In this document: positions 23,100 through 30,381 of the stretch, piece after piece
How positions within the stretch are numbered: position 1 is the stretch's first letter
Layout: every line of letters begins with the position of its first letter
The notes under the pieces: model-generated
The model's input: only the letters and a program-made list of their open reading frames with translations
Told to the model about the DNA's origin: nothing
Database searches by the model: none
Position numbers and translations under genes: made by a program
Source: Bacteroidota bacterium
GTDB taxonomy: Bacteria > Bacteroidota > Ignavibacteria > Ignavibacteriales > Ignavibacteriaceae
DNA: 36,066 nucleotides
Assembly (NCBI GenBank): GCA_023453665.1
Contig: JAEXTA010000179.1
Coordinates: forward strand, 1 to 36,066
Direction: 5' to 3'

Positions 23100-24065
23100 T
23101 TATTTGTTGTGGGTGAGGTGTTGTTTGTGGTTAGATGATAACATTTCTGAAATAATCCCTTCACGCAATGCGTATTCAGAAATTGTCATAGATTTTATGC
23201 TGAACAGCTCAAATACTTTGTTAAGGATTATGAGCCCGGCGGGAAGAATATCAGCACGTTTAAGTTCTATACCTTTTATCAGTTTGCGTTCTTCTAATGT
23301 TTTGTAGCTCAGGATTAGTTTTGTGATATCCGTCAACTGATCACGGGTGAATGAAAAGCTATTTAAACTTTTGCTGTTCCTGATTTTTCCAGGATGAGCT
23401 ATCATCCATGCGGCAGACTGCATTGTGCCTGATGTTCCTACAGCGTATTCAAAATTTATGTTAAAGTTAATTCCGGAATTTTTTGTTATCTGCTCTTCAG
23501 CATAATCAGAACAATCTTTAATCGCCTGGTTTGTTAAAACATAATCAGTAAAATATTTTTTACTTAACCGCACAGCCCCGATCTTTATACTTTCTGCAAA
23601 TGTTATACTTCCCTTTTCACCGAAAATAAACTCAGAACTTCCGCCCCCGATATCGACACAAAGTACATTCCTGTCAACAACAGGCAATGCACGCTGAACT
23701 CCTTTGTAGATAAGAGATGCTTCACGCGAACCATCAATAACTTCAACATTAATTCCTGTTGAATTTAAAACTGATTCTAAAAATTCCTTCTGGTTTTTTG
23801 CTTCTCTAACGGCGCTTGTTGCAACGGCTTTTAATTCGGCTTTGTAGAAATCGGATAGTTTTTTAAATCCTGCTAAAATCTTAATCGCTTTTTCAATTTC
23901 TTCATCTGTAATAAATGAAAGATCTTTACCGGCACTCAGACCAAGTCTAATAACTTCGCGTTCCCGGTCAATAATTCTGAATGCGCCGTCAGGAAGTACT
24001 TCAACAATGATGAGGTGAAATGAATTTGTGCCCATATCAATAGCTGCAAAAAACCTGTTACGCAC
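23100..24065 (-). CDS. Ppx/GppA family phosphatase
   Basis: Predicted exopolyphosphatase or guanosine pentaphosphate phosphohydrolase of the actin-like ATPase superfamily. The 321-residue protein starts VRNRFFAAIDMGTNSFHLII (phosphate-1 loop DMGTNS). It has TSAVREAKN, the second loop VLCVDIGGGSSEFIFG and the C-terminal ADILPAGLIIL motif. At ~320 residues it is the short form without the extra C-terminal HD-type domain. I chose GTG at 24065, with GAGGAA 8 bases upstream; it overlaps the stop of the glycosyltransferase by 8 bases, suggesting translational coupling. Reading further upstream to 24125 would give an unlikely cysteine-rich extension. Substrate (polyphosphate or pppGpp) is not decided by sequence. 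Confidence 0.92.
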   Translation of the reverse strand: MRNRFFAAIDMGTNSFHLIIVEVLPDGAFRIIDREREVIRLGLSAGKDLSFITDEEIEKAIKILAGFKKLSDFYKAELKAVATSAVREAKNQKEFLESVLNSTGINVEVIDGSREASLIYKGVQRALPVVDRNVLCVDIGGGSSEFIFGEKGSITFAESIKIGAVRLSKKYFTDYVLTNQAIKDCSDYAEEQITKNSGINFNINFEYAVGTSGTMQSAAWMIAHPGKIRNSKSLNSFSFTRDQLTDITKLILSYKTLEERKLIKGIELKRADILPAGLIILNKVFELFSIKSMTISEYALREGIISEMLSSNHKQHLTHNK

Positions 24066-25167
24066 TAGCAGAGTTCCTCTTTGACATAAGCAATAATTGT
24101 TTACAAAGCGTGAAGACATCGTCAACAGCTATATCATCTATAAGATCGGATTTTCTAATGAACATTTTATTGGCACCAATCGGCGCCCAGTTAAATGGAT
24201 TTGTTGGTCCAAATACCGAAACCTGCGGGGTATCCGTAGTTCCTGCAACGTGCATAATCCCGGTATCATTTGAAATGAACAGATCACTTTTTGAAACTAA
24301 CGCTGCGACTCTCGGAATTTCCTGGTTAATAAAAAGCCCAATACTGAAATCAAGCTGGTGAGCAATGAATGACACTTCATCTTTATCAGCTTTACTTCCG
24401 GTAAGGTAAAACTTTGCCGAATATTCTGTATTAAGTTTTTCAATGAGTGTTTTGTATTTGATAAGAGACCACCTGTTATTGACTTTGCCTGCGCCGACAT
24501 GCAAACCTATAAGAAATTCATTCCGTGCTAATTTTAATCCGGCAATGAATTTGTTTGCGTACAATATATCAGGCTCATCGAACGTTATTTCGGATCTGTA
24601 ATTAGTTGTATTAATTCCGAATGGTCTTATTATATCCAGGCTTCTTTCTGATACATTTGAATCGGGGTGCCTTCGCCAGTCAATCGAAATTCTGTGAGTA
24701 AAAAAATAATCGCTTTTATTTTTTTTACCGTCAAGACTGCGTGCACCTATTCTTACTCTTGCGTTTGAAAACCTTGCAATAAGATTGCTCGTGAATGAAA
24801 TAGAAACAACAACGGGTACAATGACCAGATCATATTCTTCACGCAGCAGTTTGTAGAATCTGTAAAGATAAAACGGACTATAAAGTTTTTTTTTATTGAA
24901 TATAAAAATCCGGTCGATAAACTTATTCTTAACCATTCCGGGGTAATTAAACGGGCTGACAATAATGGTTAAATGACTTTGCGGATATTTTTCTTTAATA
25001 GCCCTGAATAATGACACCCCTGCCAGCAGATCACCAAGCTGGTTATGCTGCCTGACAATCAAAACTTTTTTCAGCGGTTCTATATTACTGCCGGCTGCTT
25101 CTTTAACTCCAAGAAGTTTACCAAAAATCCAGTAAATGAAATTTGAAAAATTCTTGTGTTTATTCAT
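24058..25167 (-). CDS. Glycosyltransferase family 9 (heptosyltransferase-like)
   Basis: Predicted GT9 enzyme of 369 residues, related to the ADP-heptose:LPS heptosyltransferases that build the lipopolysaccharide core at the inner membrane. The N-terminal domain shows VLIVRQHNQLGDLLAGVSLFRAIKEKYP and LTIIVSPFN; the C-terminal nucleotide-sugar domain shows IGLHVGAGKVNNRWSLIKY, FISNDTGIMHVAGTTDTPQVSVFGPTNPFNWAPIG. The D-T-G-x-M-H block is the family's donor-site signature. No signal peptide. It lies 5 bases downstream of the DUF4834-like gene and overlaps the phosphatase gene by 8 bases. Sugar donor and acceptor cannot be told. Confidence 0.92.
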   Translation of the reverse strand: MNKHKNFSNFIYWIFGKLLGVKEAAGSNIEPLKKVLIVRQHNQLGDLLAGVSLFRAIKEKYPQSHLTIIVSPFNYPGMVKNKFIDRIFIFNKKKLYSPFYLYRFYKLLREEYDLVIVPVVVSISFTSNLIARFSNARVRIGARSLDGKKNKSDYFFTHRISIDWRRHPDSNVSERSLDIIRPFGINTTNYRSEITFDEPDILYANKFIAGLKLARNEFLIGLHVGAGKVNNRWSLIKYKTLIEKLNTEYSAKFYLTGSKADKDEVSFIAHQLDFSIGLFINQEIPRVAALVSKSDLFISNDTGIMHVAGTTDTPQVSVFGPTNPFNWAPIGANKMFIRKSDLIDDIAVDDVFTLCKQLLLMSKRNSASA

Positions 25168-25172
25168 CCGGT

Positions 25173-25370
25173 TTATTCTTCTTTATTCACTTTTTTGTGC
25201 GATTCAATTTCCCTGAACTCTGCCTCTTCCACGTTTTCATATTTACTCCGCGTTTGAAAACCATTTCTTTTTCTGGTCTGTTCATTATATGATGAACGGA
25301 AACTTCTTATAAAACTCCGGACTATAATCAGAACAAGTATAAACAGTATTATATATAACATCAGCCTCAT
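25173..25370 (-). CDS. Small single-segment membrane protein, DUF4834-like
   Basis: A 65-residue protein with one N-terminal membrane segment (MRLMLYIILFILVLIIVRSF), then a basic stretch (RSFRSSYNEQTRKRNGF) and an acidic tail containing YENVEEAEFREIE. This layout matches small Bacteroidetes proteins grouped as DUF4834, whose role is unknown. Its ATG overlaps the deoxynucleoside kinase stop by four bases (ATGA), showing translational coupling and supporting that this short frame is a real gene. Confidence 0.75.
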   Translation of the reverse strand: MRLMLYIILFILVLIIVRSFIRSFRSSYNEQTRKRNGFQTRSKYENVEEAEFREIESHKKVNKEE

Positions 25371-26032
25371 ATCCCTTCAACTCTCCGCGATTCGGGTTTG
25401 AAATATTCCTTTATAGCTCTGTCACTTCTGAAAATTTGTCTGAACAGTTCATCAAAATCATCATCGCTATTTACAAAATCAATTTCAGTTGAATTAACAA
25501 TAAGAAGCGGTGTTGTTGAGTATCTGAAAAAATGGTGGTTATATGCTTCACTTAGTTCTTCAATATAACTTCGTGTCAGACTTCTTTCAATTTTCCGGCT
25601 TCGTTTTTTAATGTTGTACATAAGCCTGTCAACACTCGATTGAAGATACACAACTAAATCAGGTTTGCGAAGGTTTCTGGCTAACAAAGGAAATATGGAT
25701 TCATATAATTTTAATTCTTCACCGGAAAGATTAAGGTATGCAAACACTTTGTCTTTTTCAAAAATGTAATCACAGACAATATATTCTGTAAAAAGATTCT
25801 CCTGGTTCAGTTCCTGCTGCTGTTTGAACCTGTTGATAAGAAAAAACATCTGAGTCTGGAAAGCAAAACGTTTCCTGTTCGAGTAAAAACTTTCGAGAAA
25901 CGGGTTCTGCTCAAATTGTTCCATAATCAGTTCAGCATTAAGCCTGTCTTTGATTTTTTTTGCAAGCGTTGTTTTGCCGGCTCCAATTACGCCTTCAATT
26001 GCTATATAACGCACATCTGAATTATTATTCAA
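25367..26032 (-). CDS. Deoxynucleoside kinase (dNK family)
   Basis: Nucleotide-salvage kinase of 221 residues that phosphorylates deoxynucleosides with ATP. Motifs visible are the P-loop EGVIGAGKTT (about 13-22), the EQFEQNPFLESFY substrate region (the family's E..NPFL..FY), FQTQMFFLINRF, the DYIFEKDKVFA block (DRS/DYI-type) and the LID-like RSRKIERSLTRSYIEELSEAYNHHF. The last resembles bacterial deoxyadenosine/deoxyguanosine kinases. Base specificity is not certain. It starts four bases after the folK stop and overlaps the next gene, so it belongs to the folB-folK transcript. Confidence 0.92.
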   Translation of the reverse strand: MNNNSDVRYIAIEGVIGAGKTTLAKKIKDRLNAELIMEQFEQNPFLESFYSNRKRFAFQTQMFFLINRFKQQQELNQENLFTEYIVCDYIFEKDKVFAYLNLSGEELKLYESIFPLLARNLRKPDLVVYLQSSVDRLMYNIKKRSRKIERSLTRSYIEELSEAYNHHFFRYSTTPLLIVNSTEIDFVNSDDDFDELFRQIFRSDRAIKEYFKPESRRVEGI

Positions 26033-26036
26033 AGTA

Positions 26037-26549
26037 TTAACCTTTTAAATTTTTTATTGCACCGGGAAATTTTCTGATAATATAACTCTCCGGAACTTCT
26101 TTACAAATATCACTATTTTTTTTCTTTAATGCAGGATGTTCAAAACCCGGCGCTATTTCATTTAAAGGAACTGCAACAAAATCCCTGAAGGGAATACCTT
26201 TATGAGGAACTGTAATTAAGTCATCTGAATAAATAAGATTGTTGAAGTACAAAAGGTCGATATCAATTTCCCGCGGACCCCATTTAACTGATTTTGTTCT
26301 TCCGGTTTCTGTTTCAACTGATTTGAGAAATCTGAACAATGACAACACTTCTTTACTGCTGCTGATTTTGATCACAGCATTCAAAAAGTTTTCCTGTACA
26401 ACATCGCCAAATGGTTTTGTTTCATACACAGATGAACATGCTTCTATTTTGTTAGAGTCATCAGCTAATATATGATCAACTGCAGTACGGAGGTAATTCA
26501 GCTTGTCGCCTTTATTTGAACCTAATCCTATAAAAATATTTTCTGTAAT
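26037..26549 (-). CDS. folK: FolK (HPPK) with probable ATT start
   Basis: 6-hydroxymethyl-dihydropterin pyrophosphokinase of folate synthesis, about 170 residues. The family's N-terminal block NIFIGLGSNKGDKLNYL, VYETKPFG, then GPREIDIDLLYF and VPHKGIPFRDFVAVPLNEIAPGFEHP are all present and in order. No ATG, GTG or TTG occurs between the folB stop and FIGLGSN. The first normal start codon in frame (GTG 26429) would remove the first ~40 residues including the pterin/ATP-site loop. I place the start at ATT 26549, one codon after the folB TAA and 7 bases after GAAGG. The frame is the same as folB, so stop-codon read-through giving a FolB-FolK fusion is the alternative. Confidence 0.85.
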   Translation of the reverse strand: MTENIFIGLGSNKGDKLNYLRTAVDHILADDSNKIEACSSVYETKPFGDVVQENFLNAVIKISSSKEVLSLFRFLKSVETETGRTKSVKWGPREIDIDLLYFNNLIYSDDLITVPHKGIPFRDFVAVPLNEIAPGFEHPALKKKNSDICKEVPESYIIRKFPGAIKNLKG

Positions 26550-26552
26550 TTT

Positions 26553-26936
26553 TTAACCTTCACTTTTAAGTTCAGATCTTTCTTTTATTACTTCAACTTC
26601 CACGCAGTCAACAACTCCACCAAGCGGCGGGTTGTTTTTTCTGACTCTTACTGCAACCTTTTCTATCAATTCAAATTTTTTTAATAGCTCATCAGCAATT
26701 CTTGCAGCAAGTGTTTCTATCAGATAATATTTATGTTCAAGTGCAAGATGATAAAGAAACGCATATACTTTATGATAGTCGATTGTCGCATTAAGGTTAT
26801 CTTTGACTGCAGCAGAAGAAAAATTGGTATACATATCTACGTCTGCTTCAAACTTTCCTCCGACACTTTGTTCTTCAGAAAGCACTCCATGATAACCATA
26901 AAATGTTGCTTTTTTAATTCTGATAATATTTTGCAT
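26553..26936 (-). CDS. folB: Dihydroneopterin aldolase
   Basis: Folate-pathway enzyme that converts dihydroneopterin to 6-hydroxymethyl-dihydropterin and glycolaldehyde, feeding FolK. The 127-residue protein shows the family motifs: ATFYGYHGVLSEEQSVGGKFEADVDM (with the YHG..EE block), ATIDYHKVY, YLIETLAARIADELL (pterin-binding Glu) and VRVRKNNPPLGG (conserved Lys before PP). It starts 3 bases downstream of the EamA stop region and is followed in the same frame, after a single TAA, by folK. Confidence 0.95.
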   Translation of the reverse strand: MQNIIRIKKATFYGYHGVLSEEQSVGGKFEADVDMYTNFSSAAVKDNLNATIDYHKVYAFLYHLALEHKYYLIETLAARIADELLKKFELIEKVAVRVRKNNPPLGGVVDCVEVEVIKERSELKSEG

Positions 26937-26938
26937 AA

Positions 26939-27844
26939 CTATATTTGTTTAGGTTTTTGATTAATCAAATTTACAGCATTTGCGATCAGCAATCCCAATA
27001 AAACCATCACACTTCCTGTTACCTGGTGGGTTTCAAGGTATTCACCCATAACAATCCATCCTAGAAACAGCGCTACCACAGGTGTAATAAACGCTATTAA
27101 AGAAAGTACAACTATATTCATTCTCTTCAGCAGCCAGTAATAGGATGTAAATGTAACTACGCTTCCAAATATTGCAAGATATAATACAGATAAAACTGCA
27201 TTGTTATCAAATTTCAGTTTACTTGTATCTTCAAGCAAAAGTCCGGCAAAAAACATTACTATCCCTGCGATCAGCATTGGTATAAAGTTCATGGAAAGTG
27301 GATTCAGATGCTGACCGTATCTTTTTATTATTACAGCAATTGACGCTTGCATAATCCCGCTTAAAACAATAGCAATCATTCCGGCAACATAAGAAGTTAA
27401 ATCACCGCCCAGCTGATCTGAGAAGATGGTGACGATACCGGCAAAACTTAAAATCATTCCGGCAATTTTGTTTTTACCGATTTCTTCCGATTTCAAAAGG
27501 ATAAAAGAAAATAGCAAAACAAAAAACGGATATACTGCAAAGAGCACTGCAGCCAGACCCGAAGGAACAAATTGTTGTCCCCAGTAAACAAGTCCAAAAG
27601 GAATTACGAAGGAGAAGAATCCCATTAACAAATATAGTTTTACCGATCTGCCGTCCGTCTGAACTCTGATCTTTTTGATTTTAAGAAGAAGGAAAATGAC
27701 CATTGAAGCAATTATAAATCTTGTCCCGGCTGAAAAAACAGGTGTCAATGACTTTAGTCCAAATCGTATTGCAAGCCATGTTGACCCCCAGATAAAACAA
27801 AGTAATATATAAACTGAAACTATTTTAATAGTGTAATTATTCAT
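26939..27844 (-). CDS. EamA/DMT-superfamily transporter
   Basis: Predicted inner-membrane metabolite exporter of the drug/metabolite transporter superfamily. The 301-residue protein has ten likely membrane segments in two EamA repeats. The first contains YILLCFIWGSTWLAIRFGLKSL and PSGLAAVLFAVYPFFVLLFSFI; the second contains VLYLAIFGSVVTFTSYYWLLKRM and LIAFITPVVALFLGWIVMGE. The W-G-S-x-W motif and FxxPxx(A/V)xxLG pattern are typical. Substrate unknown. Its ATG overlaps the pgeF stop by four bases (ATGA). Confidence 0.93.
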   Translation of the reverse strand: MNNYTIKIVSVYILLCFIWGSTWLAIRFGLKSLTPVFSAGTRFIIASMVIFLLLKIKKIRVQTDGRSVKLYLLMGFFSFVIPFGLVYWGQQFVPSGLAAVLFAVYPFFVLLFSFILLKSEEIGKNKIAGMILSFAGIVTIFSDQLGGDLTSYVAGMIAIVLSGIMQASIAVIIKRYGQHLNPLSMNFIPMLIAGIVMFFAGLLLEDTSKLKFDNNAVLSVLYLAIFGSVVTFTSYYWLLKRMNIVVLSLIAFITPVVALFLGWIVMGEYLETHQVTGSVMVLLGLLIANAVNLINQKPKQI

Positions 27845-28578
27845 TCAGGTTTCATCGCTATTATTCCCAGTGATCTTCCGGATCTGTTCCCGTCTCGTCT
27901 GTAGGAATGAAATAATTCAGAATATTCATACGTACATAACCCGGATTTTTGTATGTTATTTTTTTTCAGACCTGCTTCAAGCAGCAAATCATAATTCACT
28001 CCGTTTACATCCAATAAAAATTTATCGCCGTTTCCGGTTAAATATTTTTCACCAAACTTTTCGCCAACCTCTTTACCAACTTCGTAGTTAACCTGGCTGA
28101 TAGAAGGTCCTATATATACAATAAGGTTTTGAGGATTTGATTTGTGATCTTGCAAAAGTTGTTTAATGGTTTTCATCAATATTTTTTTTTCAGTACCACG
28201 CCAGCCTGAATGGACCGCAGCGATAATTTTATTTACCGGATCATAAATGAATACAGGAGTACAGTCTGCGATGCTTATAGCCAATCCTAAACCTTTTTGC
28301 GCAGTAATTAATGCATCACTCTCCCCGCATAAACCGCTTTTGTTGACAAAGACTATTCTGTCATTGTGCACCTGGTGCTGATAGGAAACATTTTCATTCA
28401 TCAACCCGAGTTCATTAAAAAACAATTTACGGTTACTGTTGACCGAATTAACATCATCACCAACTGAATATGAAAGATTAAATCCAATATCTAAAGTGAT
28501 TCCAGCGGCAAATCTTGGACTGAAACCAAAAATAATTTCAGGGTACGGGTTAAAAATGTAGGGTTTTAAAATCAACAT
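27841..28578 (-). CDS. pgeF: Peptidoglycan editing factor PgeF (YfiH/laccase domain)
   Basis: Copper-oxidase-fold protein of the YfiH/DUF152 family, 245 residues. The conserved metal site is present: His71 (QHQVHND), Cys106 (IADCTPVFIYD) and His123 (AAVHSGWRGT). The C-terminal block CTYEYSELFHSYRRDG is also typical. E. coli YfiH (PgeF) removes wrongly incorporated serine from peptidoglycan precursors; related proteins were described as purine nucleoside phosphorylases or polyphenol oxidases, so activity is not settled by sequence. It is the first gene of a long minus-strand run and is divergent from surE. Confidence 0.92.
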   Translation of the reverse strand: MLILKPYIFNPYPEIIFGFSPRFAAGITLDIGFNLSYSVGDDVNSVNSNRKLFFNELGLMNENVSYQHQVHNDRIVFVNKSGLCGESDALITAQKGLGLAISIADCTPVFIYDPVNKIIAAVHSGWRGTEKKILMKTIKQLLQDHKSNPQNLIVYIGPSISQVNYEVGKEVGEKFGEKYLTGNGDKFLLDVNGVNYDLLLEAGLKKNNIQKSGLCTYEYSELFHSYRRDGNRSGRSLGIIAMKPE

Positions 28579-28613
28579 TAAAGAGTTTTACATAAAAAAT
28601 TCAGCCTAAATTT

Positions 28614-28656
28614 ACGCAAAATATTTTGCATACACCTGAGAATAAATTTTTTGCGT
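28614..28656. promoter_or_regulatory. Palindromic GCAAAA sites between pgeF and surE
   Basis: GCAAAATATTTTGC (28616-28629) is a perfect 14-bp palindrome, and ACGCAAAA (28614-28621) is repeated inverted as TTTTGCGT (28649-28656). They lie in the divergent pgeF/surE leader and could bind a shared regulator. AT-rich palindromes arise by chance more easily than GC-rich ones. Confidence 0.3.
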
Positions 28657-28742
28657 CAAATTTTTAACTCTAAATCTCAATTGAGAGTGGATTACATTAG
28701 TATTATATTTTGATAAGAAAACGCTATCAAAAAGGAATTCAA

Positions 28743-29522
28743 TTGAAAATACTTGTATGTAATGATGACGGAATTGCTTCACCCGGAATTGAAACCCTGG
28801 CAGAAGCTTTAAAAGAAATCGGAGACGTAACCGTTGTAGCACCGCTGCAGGAACAAAGCGCTGTTGGACATGGAATAACAATGCAGCTTCCTTTAAGAGT
28901 GACTCAATATTTTAAGAATGGAAAATTATTCGGTTACGCAGTTGATGGTACGCCTGCAGATTGTGTAAAGATCGGTATCAGAAATATAATGCAGTCAACG
29001 CCTGACCTTGTAGTGTCAGGAATTAATCACGGTTCAAACACAGCAATTAACATTATTTATTCAGGAACTGTTTCAGCCGCGCGTGAAGCGGCTATAATGG
29101 ATGTACCTTCCATAGCAATCTCTGTCACAAATCATGCAGTTAAGGATTTTGAGTTTGCAGGAAAGATCGCAAAAACAATTGCACTTGAAGTAGCCGGGAA
29201 AGAACTGCCGCGGGGTACCTTATTAAATATTAATGTGCCTGACCTGCCTGCCGAACAGATTGCCGGCATACTTTTAACAAAACAGGGTAAGTCGAAATGG
29301 GATGATACTTATGAACAAAGAAAAGATCCCTATGGAAGGGATTATTACTGGCTTACCGGAAACTTAATGGAGGTTGATAAAGAACTCGATACAGATCAGG
29401 CTGCGGTAAGAAATAATTTTGTATCAGTAACACCAATTCACTTTGACCTTACCGATTACGATACTTTTGATAAAATGAAATCATGGAATCTTGAAAGACT
29501 GATAAATGAAACGACATATTAA
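28743..29522 (+). CDS. surE: 5'-nucleotidase SurE
   Basis: Metal-dependent (deoxy)nucleoside monophosphatase, 259 residues, usual for SurE. The active-site residues are in ILVCNDDGIASPGI (adjacent Asp pair), SAVGHGITM and SGINHGSNTAINIIYSGTVSAAREA, which follow the family consensus. I chose TTG at 28743: GGA lies 7 bases upstream and the protein then starts KILVCNDDG-like, as SurE proteins do; the 11 extra codons upstream are unlikely. It overlaps the PhzF-like gene by 17 bases, suggesting coupled translation. Confidence 0.95.
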   Translation: MKILVCNDDGIASPGIETLAEALKEIGDVTVVAPLQEQSAVGHGITMQLPLRVTQYFKNGKLFGYAVDGTPADCVKIGIRNIMQSTPDLVVSGINHGSNTAINIIYSGTVSAAREAAIMDVPSIAISVTNHAVKDFEFAGKIAKTIALEVAGKELPRGTLLNINVPDLPAEQIAGILLTKQGKSKWDDTYEQRKDPYGRDYYWLTGNLMEVDKELDTDQAAVRNNFVSVTPIHFDLTDYDTFDKMKSWNLERLINETTY

Positions 29523-30381
29523 AATAACACAAATTGATGCTTTTACCCGTAAACCATTCTGGGGCAATCCTGCCGCGGTTGTGTTTGACGGAAACCTGAA
29601 CAGTGAAGAAATGCAGTTAATAGCCAGAGAAATGAATCTTGCTGAAACTTCATTCCTCTCGCCATCAGATAAAGTTGACTATAATCTAAGATGGTTCACT
29701 CCGGAAATTGAAGTCAAACTTTGCGGTCACGCTACAATCGCTTCACTTCATTATCTGAGACAGGAAGGATTGATAGGTGATAACAGTAAAGTAGTTTTTA
29801 GCACATTATCCGGTAAACTGAATTGTGGTGTTGAAAACGGAAGATACTTCATGCAGATACCAAACTACACATTTGAAAAGTTTACAGATGAAGAAACGAT
29901 TGAAGAATTATTCACGGCGTTAACTTTGTTCAGATCAGCAACCGATGAGGAGGTTCCTATCCTTCTATGTGAAAACGGTTATTTGTTTGTTTATGTAAAA
30001 CACATTAAAGACCTTGGAAAAATAAAACCATCATTCTCTGATTTAAAACTTCTTACATCATCCGGTAAAGGATTTAATTCAGTTGTAGTATACTCGCTTG
30101 AAACAATAGAAGAAAATAGTTTTGCACACCTGAGATTTTTCGCACCTTCATTCGGAATTAATGAAGATATAGTTACCGGCTCTGCGAATGGTCCTTTATT
30201 GCTTGCATTGAATAAACTGGATTTTGTATCAGGAAATGAAATCTCCGATCATTTTATTTTTGAACAAGGTGATTTTCTGAACAGACCCGGACGCATTACA
30301 GTCTATTTAAAAAAAGATAACGGAGAACTTTATATCGCAGGCGATGCGGTTACAGTGTTCAACGGAGAGCTTGTTTATTAA
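29506..30381 (+). CDS. PhzF-family isomerase/epimerase
   Basis: Protein of the PhzF (phenazine biosynthesis-like) fold, 291 residues, the usual length. It begins with the family block QIDAFTRKPFWGNPAAVVFDG, followed by the catalytic Glu in MNLAETSFLSPSD, RWFTPEIEVKLCGHATIASLHYL, and the late RFFAPSFGINEDIVTGSANGPL and RPGRITVYL. These are all typical. Most members act as isomerases on small acids; without phenazine genes nearby it is not a phenazine enzyme. Its stop overlaps the next gene's ATG (TAATG), so surE, this gene and the vWA gene look like one operon. Confidence 0.92.
   Translation: MKRHIKITQIDAFTRKPFWGNPAAVVFDGNLNSEEMQLIAREMNLAETSFLSPSDKVDYNLRWFTPEIEVKLCGHATIASLHYLRQEGLIGDNSKVVFSTLSGKLNCGVENGRYFMQIPNYTFEKFTDEETIEELFTALTLFRSATDEEVPILLCENGYLFVYVKHIKDLGKIKPSFSDLKLLTSSGKGFNSVVVYSLETIEENSFAHLRFFAPSFGINEDIVTGSANGPLLLALNKLDFVSGNEISDHFIFEQGDFLNRPGRITVYLKKDNGELYIAGDAVTVFNGELVY

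Noticed and set aside
24066..24125. Longer N-terminus for the Ppx/GppA phosphatase
   Set aside because: It overlaps the glycosyltransferase end, reads an implausible Cys-rich stretch, and a GTG with a good GAGGAA site exists at 24065.
26239..26475. 78-codon plus-strand frame over folK
   Set aside because: It is antisense to the conserved FolK motifs and shows no protein-like features.
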